Positions 1 to 7,686 of a stretch of 35,230 nt of DNA are shown piece by piece. Source of the stretch: Duodenibacillus intestinigallinarum. GTDB taxonomy: Bacteria; Pseudomonadota; Gammaproteobacteria; Burkholderiales; Burkholderiaceae_F. Where the stretch lies: positions 1 to 35,230 of the forward strand of contig DXAH01000010.1 of assembly GCA_019117105.1 (NCBI GenBank). The letters run 5' to 3'. The position numbers and the translations under genes were made by a program. Position 1 is the stretch's first letter. Each line of letters opens with the position of its first letter. The notes beneath the pieces were generated by a model. That model was given only the letters and a program-made list of their open reading frames with translations, was not told the origin of the DNA and did not search any database.

Positions 1-911
1 CGGCTGCCGTGGCGATCGACAAAGATATGGCCGCCTGTTCGAGGATGATCGGACGGCTTGAAGCTGATTTGGGCATTGACCTCATTGACCATTCGCACCG
101 ACCGGTACAACTCACGGCATCGGGTCGTGCGCTTTTGCCCTATGCAAAAGCGCTCGTTGACGCACACTGCCGACTTGAAGAAGCTGCCCGGCAATGTCTG
201 GCTATGCCGATTGTCGTGCGCATGGGCATTCCCGTGAATATCTCCCGCAGCTCGGTCTTTGACTTTCTAAAACGGTACGAAAGAATCGATTCCAACCTGC
301 GGCTTGAGATTCTTTCGGACATTGATCATCAAGATCTCTTCGAAGGCAAGGCCGATGTGGCTTACCTGCCTTACAGACCGCCGGCAGAAGGTCTGAGGCT
401 TTGGCATATCGGTTATACCGAAAACTGTCTGCTGGCTTCGCCGGATTACCTCAAGACTCGAGGTGAACCGCTTGAACCCATGGATCTCGCCGAACACGAT
501 CTGATCATTCGAAGCGGCAGAAATTATCCGACAACGAAGGAACTGATCTGTGAGGAAAAACGCACGCCGCTGGTGTATAAGCGCATTGCCTTTGCCGGAG
601 ATGTCCTGTCGGGAAAAGAAGTGCTGTTGGCTGCGGAAGGAATTGCTGTCGACCTGTCATTTCACATTTGTCGACACGAAATCGAACAAGGGCGTTTAGT
701 TCGGGTGCTTGCCGGCTGGCACAGGCCGCCCTGGGATTTGACCATCGCCGTTTGTGACGAACGTGTGACGGACAGCAGAATTCTTAATTTCTGCAGGCTG
801 TTTGCGGAGTACGAGAAAAAGGCTTCGGCCATGCGTCTGCGTCAGATGCACAAATTTTTCCTTGAACGCGATCTCAACTCTGCCGCTAAAAAAAGAGGCT
901 GGCACCCGTAG
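1..911 (+). CDS. LysR-type transcriptional regulator, 5' end missing
   Basis: DNA-binding transcriptional regulator. The reading frame is open to the left edge, so the true start lies outside the window. What remains begins inside the winged helix-turn-helix: the stretch SRMIGRLEADLGIDLIDHS followed by RPVQLTASGRALLPYA matches the recognition helix and wing of LysR proteins, whose usual form is 'RLE..LG..LF.R..R...LT..G'. The rest (from about residue 70) is the periplasmic-binding-protein-like effector domain. It ends 41 bases from the convergent ABC transporter permease, so it may regulate that operon, but such regulators are usually divergent from their target, so this is only a guess. The effector cannot be read from the sequence. 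Confidence 0.85.
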   Translation, partial: AAVAIDKDMAACSRMIGRLEADLGIDLIDHSHRPVQLTASGRALLPYAKALVDAHCRLEEAARQCLAMPIVVRMGIPVNISRSSVFDFLKRYERIDSNLRLEILSDIDHQDLFEGKADVAYLPYRPPAEGLRLWHIGYTENCLLASPDYLKTRGEPLEPMDLAEHDLIIRSGRNYPTTKELICEEKRTPLVYKRIAFAGDVLSGKEVLLAAEGIAVDLSFHICRHEIEQGRLVRVLAGWHRPPWDLTIAVCDERVTDSRILNFCRLFAEYEKKASAMRLRQMHKFFLERDLNSAAKKRGWHP

Positions 912-952
912 CAGGACACCGGCCTCTTTGCTCCTTTGCGCGCAGAACGCTA

Positions 953-1798
953 CTACAGACTGCCGCCTTTGAGCGTTGTAGAAGTCCCTGCCCGCGGCTG
1001 CCAACGCATGGCGCGGCGCTCCACAAAGCCGACAATCCAGTCGAGCACCAGAGCAAACGCGGTCAGAACCAGAATGCCGGCCATCACGGTGTTGATATCA
1101 AAGACGCCTTCGGCCTGCAAAATCAGATAGCCCACACCGTGGCTCGAGCCCAGGTATTCACCGACCACCGCGCCGACAAAAGCCATGCCGACCGACGTAT
1201 GAAGAGATGAAAACACCCAGCTCATGGCAGACGGCAGATAAACGTTCTTGAGCAACTGCTGCCGATTGGCGCCAAGCATGCGAGCCGACGCCAACACATT
1301 CGGGTTGACCTCACGCACGCCCTGATAGACGTTGAAGAACACGATGAAGAAAACGAGCGTGACGCCCAGCGCCACCTTGCTGGCAATACCCAAACCGAAC
1401 CACACCGCAAAAATTGGAGCGAGAATCACGCGGGGCATGGAGTTGAGCCCCTTGATAAAGGGATCGGCCACCGCCGCAGCAAAGGGCGACAGCGCAAGCC
1501 ACATGCCGACCAAACCGCCGCTTACCGTGCCGAAGGCAAACGCAAGTATCGTTTCCACAAGCGTCGTCCACAAGTGCGCATAAATGTCAGCGTTGACGAC
1601 AAACCAATCCCAAATTCTTGAGAAAATCACCAGCGGTTCACCGAAGAAAAACGCCGCTTGATTATCGTTATCAAAAACGAAGGCAGGTATGAGACCTGGT
1701 TTGGTGAGCGCCCACCAAACGAAAAAGATCGCAGCCAGAAGCCCGAATTGCCAAACTCGAAGTTTGAGACGGTACTTTGCCACTTGATTGCTGTTCAT
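953..1798 (-). CDS. ABC transporter permease, NitT/TauT (SsuC-like) family
   Basis: Inner-membrane permease of a nitrate/sulfonate/taurine-type importer. The 281-residue protein has about six hydrophobic segments. A cytoplasmic EAA-type coupling loop is visible around ASARMLGANRQQLLKNVYLP, the site that contacts the ATPase. The start is an ATG preceded by GGGAG at good spacing, the same leader as the binding-protein gene. It is the last gene of a three-gene operon (binding protein, ATPase, permease) on the minus strand, 33 bases after the ATPase. The family transports sulfonates, nitrate, taurine, aromatic acids or vitamin precursors; the substrate cannot be decided here. Confidence 0.9.
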   Translation of the reverse strand: MNSNQVAKYRLKLRVWQFGLLAAIFFVWWALTKPGLIPAFVFDNDNQAAFFFGEPLVIFSRIWDWFVVNADIYAHLWTTLVETILAFAFGTVSGGLVGMWLALSPFAAAVADPFIKGLNSMPRVILAPIFAVWFGLGIASKVALGVTLVFFIVFFNVYQGVREVNPNVLASARMLGANRQQLLKNVYLPSAMSWVFSSLHTSVGMAFVGAVVGEYLGSSHGVGYLILQAEGVFDINTVMAGILVLTAFALVLDWIVGFVERRAMRWQPRAGTSTTLKGGSL

Positions 1799-1831
1799 TC
1801 TTTGTCTCCCGAGTCTAATTTCCGCTTTTTT

Positions 1832-2653
1832 CTACGGTTGTACTTTTCTTTGCTGCTGCGCGTAGCCCTTCAAAACCTCTTCACGCAACACCGACCAGAT
1901 GGCCGTGTGCAGCTCAATGAATCGGGGCGTCACGCGCACCTCACTGACATCTCGGGGTCTGGGCAGATCAATCGTAAACTCACCGATGGGATGGCTCTCG
2001 GGGCCCGCACTCATCACCACGACGCGATCGCTCATGGAGATGGCCTCGTCCAAATCGTGCGTGATGAAAAGCACGGCTTTGCGCTTTGCCTGCCAGAGAT
2101 TAAGAAGCTCGTTTTCCATCAGCTGACGCGTCTGAATGTCAAGCGCGGAAAAAGATTCGTCCATCAGAATGATGTCGGGATCCTTGATCAGCGTCTGAGC
2201 CATCGCCACTCGCTTTCTCATGCCACCCGAGAGATGGTGCGGATAACGATCCTCAAACCCGGTCAACCCGACGCGCGCCAACCACTCGCGGGCTCTTTGA
2301 GCAGCCTCTTTCTCAGGCACCCCCTCGAAAAGAAGTCCTGCCGCCACATTGTCCAGAGCACTCTTCCAGGGCATCAGGCTGTCGGCCTGAAACATGTATC
2401 CGGCTCGGCGATTGAGGCCGACAAGCGGTTCACCGAAGATGCTGACAGTACCGGCGCTGGGCTCCAAAAGTCCTGCGCTCATATTGAGCAGTGTGGATTT
2501 GCCGCAACCGGTGGGGCCGACGACACTCACAAACTCACCGTCGGCCACCGTCAGATCCACATTTTTGACAGCCGTGTATGTGGACAAGGTCCCGGAATCG
2601 TCACTCACAAAAGTACAGGCAATGCCTTTGAGTTCTATTGCAGCTTGAGACAT
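1832..2653 (-). CDS. ABC transporter ATP-binding protein, NitT/TauT (SsuB-like) family
   Basis: ATPase that drives the importer. Visible motifs are Walker A (GPTGCGKST), Q-loop (YMFQADSLMPW), the ABC signature (LSGGMRKRVAMAQ), Walker B (DIILMDESFSALD) and the switch histidine (LFITHDLDEA). From the ATG at 2653 the protein is 273 residues (MSQAAIELKG...), the usual family length. An in-frame TTG eight codons upstream is possible, but neither start has a strong ribosome site. It lies between the binding protein and the permease with short gaps, so the three are almost certainly co-transcribed. Confidence 0.92.
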   Translation of the reverse strand: MSQAAIELKGIACTFVSDDSGTLSTYTAVKNVDLTVADGEFVSVVGPTGCGKSTLLNMSAGLLEPSAGTVSIFGEPLVGLNRRAGYMFQADSLMPWKSALDNVAAGLLFEGVPEKEAAQRAREWLARVGLTGFEDRYPHHLSGGMRKRVAMAQTLIKDPDIILMDESFSALDIQTRQLMENELLNLWQAKRKAVLFITHDLDEAISMSDRVVVMSAGPESHPIGEFTIDLPRPRDVSEVRVTPRFIELHTAIWSVLREEVLKGYAQQQRKVQP

Positions 2654-2710
2654 TTGATTCTTAGTGTTGTTTTTCAAAAATGAACTTGCCTATGCTCAAA
2701 TACGCATCGC

Positions 2711-3736
2711 TCAGTCAGGGTACTTCTTGTGCGCCGCTTCCACGAAACGGTTCGTAAAGACCGCCTTGTAGTCAGGCTTAAAGTCGGCGAGCTTGTCGTT
2801 GATGATCTGCAGCGACTTAAAGGAGATCTCAGGCGCGTGTTCCGGAATGAATCCGTCCTTGGAAAGCGCAGGGCGGTTCTTCAAGAAGCCCGTGACGTAG
2901 ATATCCTTGTTGCCGAGGAAATACGACTCCGGAACAGCTTTGACGATGTCTTCGGCCGTGGCCTTGGCAAGCCAGCGATTGGCACGCACCACGGCGTTGG
3001 TAAGTCCCTGCACAATGTCCGGATTCTCCTTGATGTAGCGCGTCGGCGCGTAGAGACAGCCCGCAACCATGGGACCGCCGAAAATCTTGTCGCTTTCTTC
3101 CACGACACGCGTATCGGCCACGATGCGGATCACATTGTCCTTTTCGAGCGTGGCGATCACCGGATCGAGATTGACAAACGCATCAATCTGTCCTGCGCGC
3201 ATCGCGGCGACGGCAGCAGCCGATGCGCCCACGCCGATAAAGGAGACGTCCTGGGGTTCAATGCCGGCATTGCGCAGAATGAAGATGGCAATCGCGTGCG
3301 AGCTTGAGCCCGGAGCCGTCACGCCGATCTTCTTGCCTTTGAGCTCAGCCAACGACTTGAAATCAGGCATCGTTTTGTTGCTCACTGCAAAGACGCACTG
3401 CGGCGCTCTGCCCTGCAGGACAAATGCCTGCATCGCTTGGCCTCGGGCTTGCATCGACAAGGTGTGCTCGAAAGCGCCCGACACAACATCTGCGGAGCCG
3501 CCTACAACGGCCTGCAAGGAGCGCGAGCCCCCCTGAAAATCAATGATCTCGACGTCAAGTCCTTCATCCTTGAAGTAACCGAGACTTTCGGCAATGGAAA
3601 TCGGCAGGTAGTAGTAGAGAGCCTTGCCGCCCACCGCGATTTTGACGGACTTGTTGCTCGCAAAGACCGGCGGCACGGAACACATGACTGTAGCCGCAGC
3701 AGCCGAAGCGATGAGTTGACGACGAGTAAAAGGCAT
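2711..3736 (-). CDS. ABC transporter substrate-binding protein, NitT/TauT family
   Basis: Periplasmic binding protein (NMT1/SsuA-like) of the importer, 341 residues. The N-terminus is an export signal with a twin-arginine look (TRRQLIAS, then an Ala-rich stretch ending near VFA), so Tat export is possible but Sec cannot be excluded. The mature part begins with SVKIAVGG and has the family pattern of a slow-moving ligand domain: ESLGYFKDEGLDVEI, then GSADVVSG and LKGKKIGVTAPGSSSH. It is the first gene of the operon. The ATG is preceded by GGGAG, and just upstream sits a terminator-like hairpin (3751-3781). The ligand is unknown. Confidence 0.9.
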   Translation of the reverse strand: MPFTRRQLIASAAAATVMCSVPPVFASNKSVKIAVGGKALYYYLPISIAESLGYFKDEGLDVEIIDFQGGSRSLQAVVGGSADVVSGAFEHTLSMQARGQAMQAFVLQGRAPQCVFAVSNKTMPDFKSLAELKGKKIGVTAPGSSSHAIAIFILRNAGIEPQDVSFIGVGASAAAVAAMRAGQIDAFVNLDPVIATLEKDNVIRIVADTRVVEESDKIFGGPMVAGCLYAPTRYIKENPDIVQGLTNAVVRANRWLAKATAEDIVKAVPESYFLGNKDIYVTGFLKNRPALSKDGFIPEHAPEISFKSLQIINDKLADFKPDYKAVFTNRFVEAAHKKYPD

Positions 3737-3750
3737 TTTTGTCTCCCTAA

Positions 3751-3781
3751 TAAAAAACGCACATCCCCGAAAGGTGTGCGT
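3751..3781 (-). terminator. Terminator-like hairpin in the leader of the ABC importer operon
   Basis: On the minus strand a stem of ACGCACA and CC (one bulged A) pairs across a short loop with GGATGTGCGT and is followed by six Ts. This is a good intrinsic terminator. It ends about 15 bases before the binding-protein ATG and right before its GGGAG ribosome site. It either ends an upstream transcript or acts as an attenuator; no known riboswitch consensus was recognised upstream. Confidence 0.55.
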
Positions 3782-4128
3782 CTGTTGTCCAGTGACGTAT
3801 TGTCTTGATTTTTGGTCTTCGAAGGTCGTTGGAAGCTTCGGATTTCGTTGAAGTCTTTCGGTAACTCGACTCCCCTCTTCTTACACTTCCTGCGCCGACG
3901 CACCCGCGCACGCCCTCTCCGTGTCTACCGATAGCAGCAGACCCAGAGACAGCAGGCACAATCGACCGTAGGCCTTCGCAAGAGGGCTCTTCTCAATAAG
4001 AGTCGGTCGTATATGCGTCATTTGCGTTTCCCAACAAAGGTGCTCACCGGAGCACTGATGCGTGAAACGGTAGCGCGTTGAGTTTTACCCGTCAATAATT
4101 GAAATTGCCTAGAACAACCAACGGACGA
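3782..4128. other. Gene-free stretch upstream of the ABC operon
   Basis: No convincing gene. It holds the presumed promoter and leader of the ABC operon (minus strand). A possible weak promoter pair TTGTTG and TATACG (18-base spacing) lies on the minus strand near 4012-4040. I looked for TPP and guanidine-I riboswitch signatures and did not find them. Confidence 0.4.
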
Positions 4129-4163
4129 CAAAAAACCTCGCAAAATCGACATCCTGCGAGGTT
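4129..4163 (-). terminator. Intrinsic terminator of tRNA-Val
   Basis: On the minus strand AACCTCGCA pairs perfectly with TGCGAGGTT across a 12-base loop and runs straight into a T tract. It starts 17 bases after the end of the tRNA gene. Confidence 0.85.
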
Positions 4164-4179
4164 CTATCAGCTGTATTGG

Positions 4180-4255
4180 TGGTGGATGCTGAGAGTCTCG
4201 AACTCCCGACCTACGCCTTGTAAGGGCGCCGCTCTACCAACTGAGCTAAGCATCC
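4180..4255 (-). tRNA. tRNA-Val (anticodon UAC)
   Basis: A complete 76-base cloverleaf read on the minus strand. The acceptor stem GGATGCT/AGCATCC is perfect and the D arm is GCTC-AGTTGGTA-GAGC. The anticodon stem GCGCC/GGCGT encloses the loop CTTACAA (anticodon TAC), and the T arm is GGGAG-TTCGAGA-CTCTC. The 3' ACCA is encoded. It follows hupB in the same direction by 32 bases and has its own terminator, so it may be transcribed with hupB. Confidence 0.97.
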
Positions 4256-4287
4256 AACCTTTTTCAGCTCGTCATCAAACGAGTCAG

Positions 4288-4560
4288 TTATTGTACAGCA
4301 TCCTTAAGCTTTTTGCCAGCGCGGAACTTCGGCTGCTTGCAAGCGGCGATCTTGATGGTTTCGCCGGTCTGCGGGTTGCGACCCGTGCGTTCAGAGCGTT
4401 CGGAAACCGTGAAGGTGCCGAAGCCAACCAACGACACATCTTCACCCTTCTGCAGGGAGGTCGTCACAGCTTCGATGAAAGCTTCGAGAGCAAGGCCGGC
4501 CTTGGCCTTGGTGATGTCGGCAGACACGGCGATCTGTTCGATCAGTTCGTTCTTGTTCAT
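4288..4560 (-). CDS. hupB: DNA-binding protein HU (beta type)
   Basis: Small nucleoid protein that bends DNA as a dimer. The 90-residue product starts MNKNELIEQIA and contains the HU signature (GFGTFTVSERSERTGRNPQTGE), including the conserved Pro of the beta arm (RNPQTG) that inserts into the minor groove. Length and sequence are standard. It sits directly downstream of lon, as in many proteobacteria, and is separated from it by a terminator and its own promoter. Confidence 0.97.
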   Translation of the reverse strand: MNKNELIEQIAVSADITKAKAGLALEAFIEAVTTSLQKGEDVSLVGFGTFTVSERSERTGRNPQTGETIKIAACKQPKFRAGKKLKDAVQ

Positions 4561-4615
4561 GGGTATCCCCTTAGTGTTGTTACGCCCTGAGGGCGGTCAA
4601 AGAAAAATCCTGAGC

Positions 4616-4644
4616 ACTATAGCCTAAAAACTGCGCGAGACCAA
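4616..4644 (-). promoter_or_regulatory. Probable sigma-70 promoter of hupB
   Basis: On the minus strand TTGGTC (-35) and TATAGT (-10) are separated by exactly 17 bases. Transcription would start near 4609, giving a leader of about 50 bases before the hupB ATG. The -10 box matches 5 of 6 consensus bases and the -35 box is weak. Confidence 0.55.
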
Positions 4645-4758
4645 GCAAAATCACACGAAAGCCTAGAAAAATAAGGCAATGTTGGTTTTTTTGCGTCACT
4701 TTTGTCCAACAAAGCTTCTCTCTCGAGCCTTTTGGGCCGCGTTTCGCCTCTCCGGGCA

Positions 4759-4796
4759 GGAAAACGCCCGCTCGAGACTTTCTCAAACGGGCGTCT
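4759..4796 (-). terminator. Intrinsic terminator after lon
   Basis: On the minus strand GACGCCCG and CGGGCGT form the outer stem, TGAGA and TCTCG an inner stem, followed by TTTTCC. It lies about 30 bases after the lon stop codon and separates lon from hupB. Confidence 0.75.
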
Positions 4797-4824
4797 TTAC
4801 GGCGTCAGTCAGGCGACTGCTGCA

Positions 4825-7344
4825 TCAGCAGTTGCAGTGACCACCGGCAGTCGTCGGTTCTCCGGAGTCGGAGTCCTGAGCCTGCGCGACGACGTCGGCG
4901 ACAACCTCCTTGTCCTTCTTGGGCTCAAGCGGAGTGGGTTTGCTCACAAGCGCCTCCTCAAGCACCTTGTCGATCCAGCGAACCGGGACGATCTCCACAG
5001 CCTGCTTGACGTTGTCAGGCACTTCCTCGAGGTCCTTGACGTTTTCTTCGGGAATCAGAACCTTCTTGATTCCGGCTCGAACGGCCGCAAGAAGCTTTTC
5101 CTTCAGACCGCCGATTTCAAGCACTTCACCGCGCAGCGTAATTTCGCCGGTCATGGCGATGTCGCTGCGAACCGCAATGCCGGTCATCGCGGAAGCCAAA
5201 GCCGTCGTGATGGCGGCGCCGGCACTCGGACCGTCCTTCGGAACGGCTCCTTCGGGGAAGTGGATGTGCCAGTCGGTCTTGGCGAAGATTTCCGGATCAA
5301 TGCCAAGCTTGGCGGCACGGGCACGAACCACGCTCAAGGCAGCCTGCACGCTTTCCTTCATCACGTCGCCCAGCGAGCCGGTACGAACTACGTTGCCGCG
5401 GCCGGGGAAGCACACGGCTTCCACCGCAAGCGTATCTCCGCCCACGCTGGTCCAGGCAAGGCCGTTGACCTGACCGACGCGAGCTTCCGTAGGCGCCACG
5501 CCGTACGTGAACTTGCGAACGCCCAGATAGTCGTGCAGGTTTTTCGGAGTCACGCGAACTTTACGCACGCGCACCTTCGCGCTCTTGGATTCTTCGGTGC
5601 CGGCTTGGGCGGCCTTGGCAGCCATTTCATCCTCACGCTCGCACTGCTGACGGACGATCTTGCGAAGGATCTTGCTGATGGCGCGTTCCAGACCGCGCAC
5701 GCCGGCTTCACGCGTGTAGAAGCGAATGATGTCGAGCACCGCTTCCTGTGTGATTTCGGCTTCGGTCTTCTTGAGTCCGTTCAAGCGCATCTGCTTCGGA
5801 AGGAGATGCTCCATCGCAATGTGCACCTTTTCGTCTTCGGTATAGCCCGCAAGATCGATGGTTTCCATACGATCGAGCAAAGGCGGATCGATGGCGTAGC
5901 TGTTGCTCGTTGCCACGAACATCACGTCGGAAAGGTCAAAACCCACGTCCACATAGTGATCTTCGAACTCGCGATTCTGTTCGGGATCGAGTACTTCGAG
6001 CAAAGCGGCCGAAGGATCGCCCCGCACGCCGGAACCGATCTTGTCGATTTCGTCCAAAAGGAAGAGCGGATTTTTCACGCCCACCTTGGCCATGGCCTGG
6101 ATGATCTTGCCCGGCATCGAACCGATGTAAGTACGGCGGTGACCGCGGATGTCGCTCGAATCCTGCACGCCGCCCAAAGCCACGCGCACGTACTTGCGGC
6201 CCGTGGCGCGGGCGATCGATTCACCGAGACTGGTCTTGCCGACGCCGGGAGCGCCCACCAGACACAGAATCGGCGACTTGATCTTGTCGACTCGACGCTG
6301 CACGGCCAGGTATTCCAGGATGCGCTCCTTGACCTTTTCCAGACCCCAATGATCGGCGTTGAGGATTTCCTCGGCCTTCTTGAGATCCTTGTTGACTTCG
6401 GTCTTTTCCTTCCAGGGCAGCGAAATCAGCGTTTCGATGTAGCCGCGAACCACCGTGGCTTCGGCGTTCGAAGGCGACATCTGCTTTAGCTTGTTGAGTT
6501 CTTCCAAGGCCTTTTCTTCGGTCTTGGCAGGCATGCCGCAGGCCTTGATCTTGTCGCGCAGGATCGTGATTTCGTCGTTGCCGTCGGCTGCTTCATCGTC
6601 GGCACCGAGTTCCTTGCGGATCGCCTTGATCTGCTCGTTGAGGTAGTAGTTGCGCTGATTCTTCTCCATCTGCTTCTTGACGCGGCCATGGATACGGCGT
6701 TCGACCGCCAAAATGTCCATTTCGTTGTCAAGAATGTCGATGATTTCGTTCAGGCACCCCTGAAGCGTCGTCTGATCCAGAATCTTCTGCTTGCGGGCAT
6801 TGTCAACGGGCAGTTGGCTGGCAACAGCGTCGGCCAGAGCCATGGCCGTCGCGCTTTCGCGAATCGGCTGTAGCACCTCTTCGGGCAGCTTCTTGCTTTC
6901 CTGTGCGTATTCGATGAAGCGCTGCAGGACAGCGCGGCGGGAGGCCTCTTCGTTGGTCGTTCCCTGCACCACGCACGGATGCGGCGTGTAGGTTGCGCTG
7001 TAGCCGTCCTTCGGATTGGAGCGGATGCTTTGAATGTCAATGCGCTCGTCGGCCTCAACGAGCACTTTAAGCGTGCCGTCGGGCAGTTTGAGCATCTGAA
7101 GCACGCGCGCCAGGGTGCCCGTCTTGTACAAATCTTCAAGCTTGGGATCGTCCCTGCCGCTTTCCTTCTGGGTCACCAGCGCAATCTTTCTGTCGCCGTT
7201 CATGGCAGTGCGCACGGAACGAATCGTAAGCGGACGGCCGATGAAAAGCGGAAGCACCGTGTGAGGAAACACCACCAGGTCGCGGATGGGAAGCAAAGGA
7301 GCCTGCATCGGCGCGGCTTGCGTGACGTTAACGTTTTCAGTCAT
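4825..7344 (-). CDS. lon: ATP-dependent protease Lon
   Basis: Cytoplasmic AAA+ serine protease that degrades misfolded and regulatory proteins. The N-terminal substrate-binding domain starts at LLPIRDLVVFPHTVLPLF. The AAA+ module has Walker A (GAPGVGKTS, near residue 365) and Walker B (LFLLDEIDKIG). The protease domain has the catalytic Ser in KDGPSAGAA and the Lys in GLKEKLLAA, so it should be active. The ATG at 7344 (MTENVNVTQ..., 839 residues) is chosen over an upstream TTG because that TTG lies upstream of the expected transcription start of the heat-shock promoter. The C-terminus is unusual: a long acidic/polar tail ending GGHCNC. Confidence 0.97.
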   Translation of the reverse strand: MTENVNVTQAAPMQAPLLPIRDLVVFPHTVLPLFIGRPLTIRSVRTAMNGDRKIALVTQKESGRDDPKLEDLYKTGTLARVLQMLKLPDGTLKVLVEADERIDIQSIRSNPKDGYSATYTPHPCVVQGTTNEEASRRAVLQRFIEYAQESKKLPEEVLQPIRESATAMALADAVASQLPVDNARKQKILDQTTLQGCLNEIIDILDNEMDILAVERRIHGRVKKQMEKNQRNYYLNEQIKAIRKELGADDEAADGNDEITILRDKIKACGMPAKTEEKALEELNKLKQMSPSNAEATVVRGYIETLISLPWKEKTEVNKDLKKAEEILNADHWGLEKVKERILEYLAVQRRVDKIKSPILCLVGAPGVGKTSLGESIARATGRKYVRVALGGVQDSSDIRGHRRTYIGSMPGKIIQAMAKVGVKNPLFLLDEIDKIGSGVRGDPSAALLEVLDPEQNREFEDHYVDVGFDLSDVMFVATSNSYAIDPPLLDRMETIDLAGYTEDEKVHIAMEHLLPKQMRLNGLKKTEAEITQEAVLDIIRFYTREAGVRGLERAISKILRKIVRQQCEREDEMAAKAAQAGTEESKSAKVRVRKVRVTPKNLHDYLGVRKFTYGVAPTEARVGQVNGLAWTSVGGDTLAVEAVCFPGRGNVVRTGSLGDVMKESVQAALSVVRARAAKLGIDPEIFAKTDWHIHFPEGAVPKDGPSAGAAITTALASAMTGIAVRSDIAMTGEITLRGEVLEIGGLKEKLLAAVRAGIKKVLIPEENVKDLEEVPDNVKQAVEIVPVRWIDKVLEEALVSKPTPLEPKKDKEVVADVVAQAQDSDSGEPTTAGGHCNC

Positions 7345-7386
7345 AAATCGGGTTCTCGTAATCGAAAAAAGTTTTCCGGACAGCTT

Positions 7387-7415
7387 ATATGGAGACAATT
7401 TCAGCCATTTTCAAG
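7387..7415 (-). promoter_or_regulatory. Heat-shock (sigma-32) promoter of lon
   Basis: On the minus strand CTTGAAA is followed after exactly 14 bases by CTCCATAT. The sigma-32 consensus is CTTGAAA, 13-14 bases, CCCCATNT, so only one position differs. Transcription would start near 7380, about 36 bases before the lon ATG. Confidence 0.8.
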
Positions 7416-7652
7416 CCGATCGAATGCTCCGCGAAACAAAAGAGCCGATCCGGCAGGCTTGCGCCTTGTGTCGATTCCATTGTACGAACAAACGGAGTCG
7501 CCCAACCGCAGCAAACCGACTGTTTGCTCATGGTTGGCAAAAATAACTGAAGATCAGGCAAAGAAAGATGCAAAAGCGACCGATTACGGCCGTCTGAGTC
7601 AGAGGCAAGACAGCCCGCAGACCGTCTTGCTCTCCTCATAAAAATGGTGATC
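7416..7652. other. Gene-free stretch between clpX and lon
   Basis: About 240 bases with no credible coding frame, between the clpX terminator and the lon heat-shock promoter. Nothing else was recognised in it. Confidence 0.5.
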
Positions 7653-7680
7653 GAAAAGAGGATTCTCCGCCTTAGGAGAA
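7653..7680 (-). terminator. Probable terminator after clpX
   Basis: On the minus strand TTCTCC pairs with GGAGAA across a six-base loop, followed by TCCTCTTTT. It begins 6 bases after the clpX stop codon. The stem is short, so termination may be partial. Confidence 0.55.
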
Positions 7681-7686
7681 GGCCTC

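Noticed and set aside
3782..4020. TPP or guanidine-I riboswitch before the ABC operon
   Set aside because: The conserved CTGAGA and GCCAGCG-type blocks of the TPP class and the conserved blocks of guanidine-I are absent.
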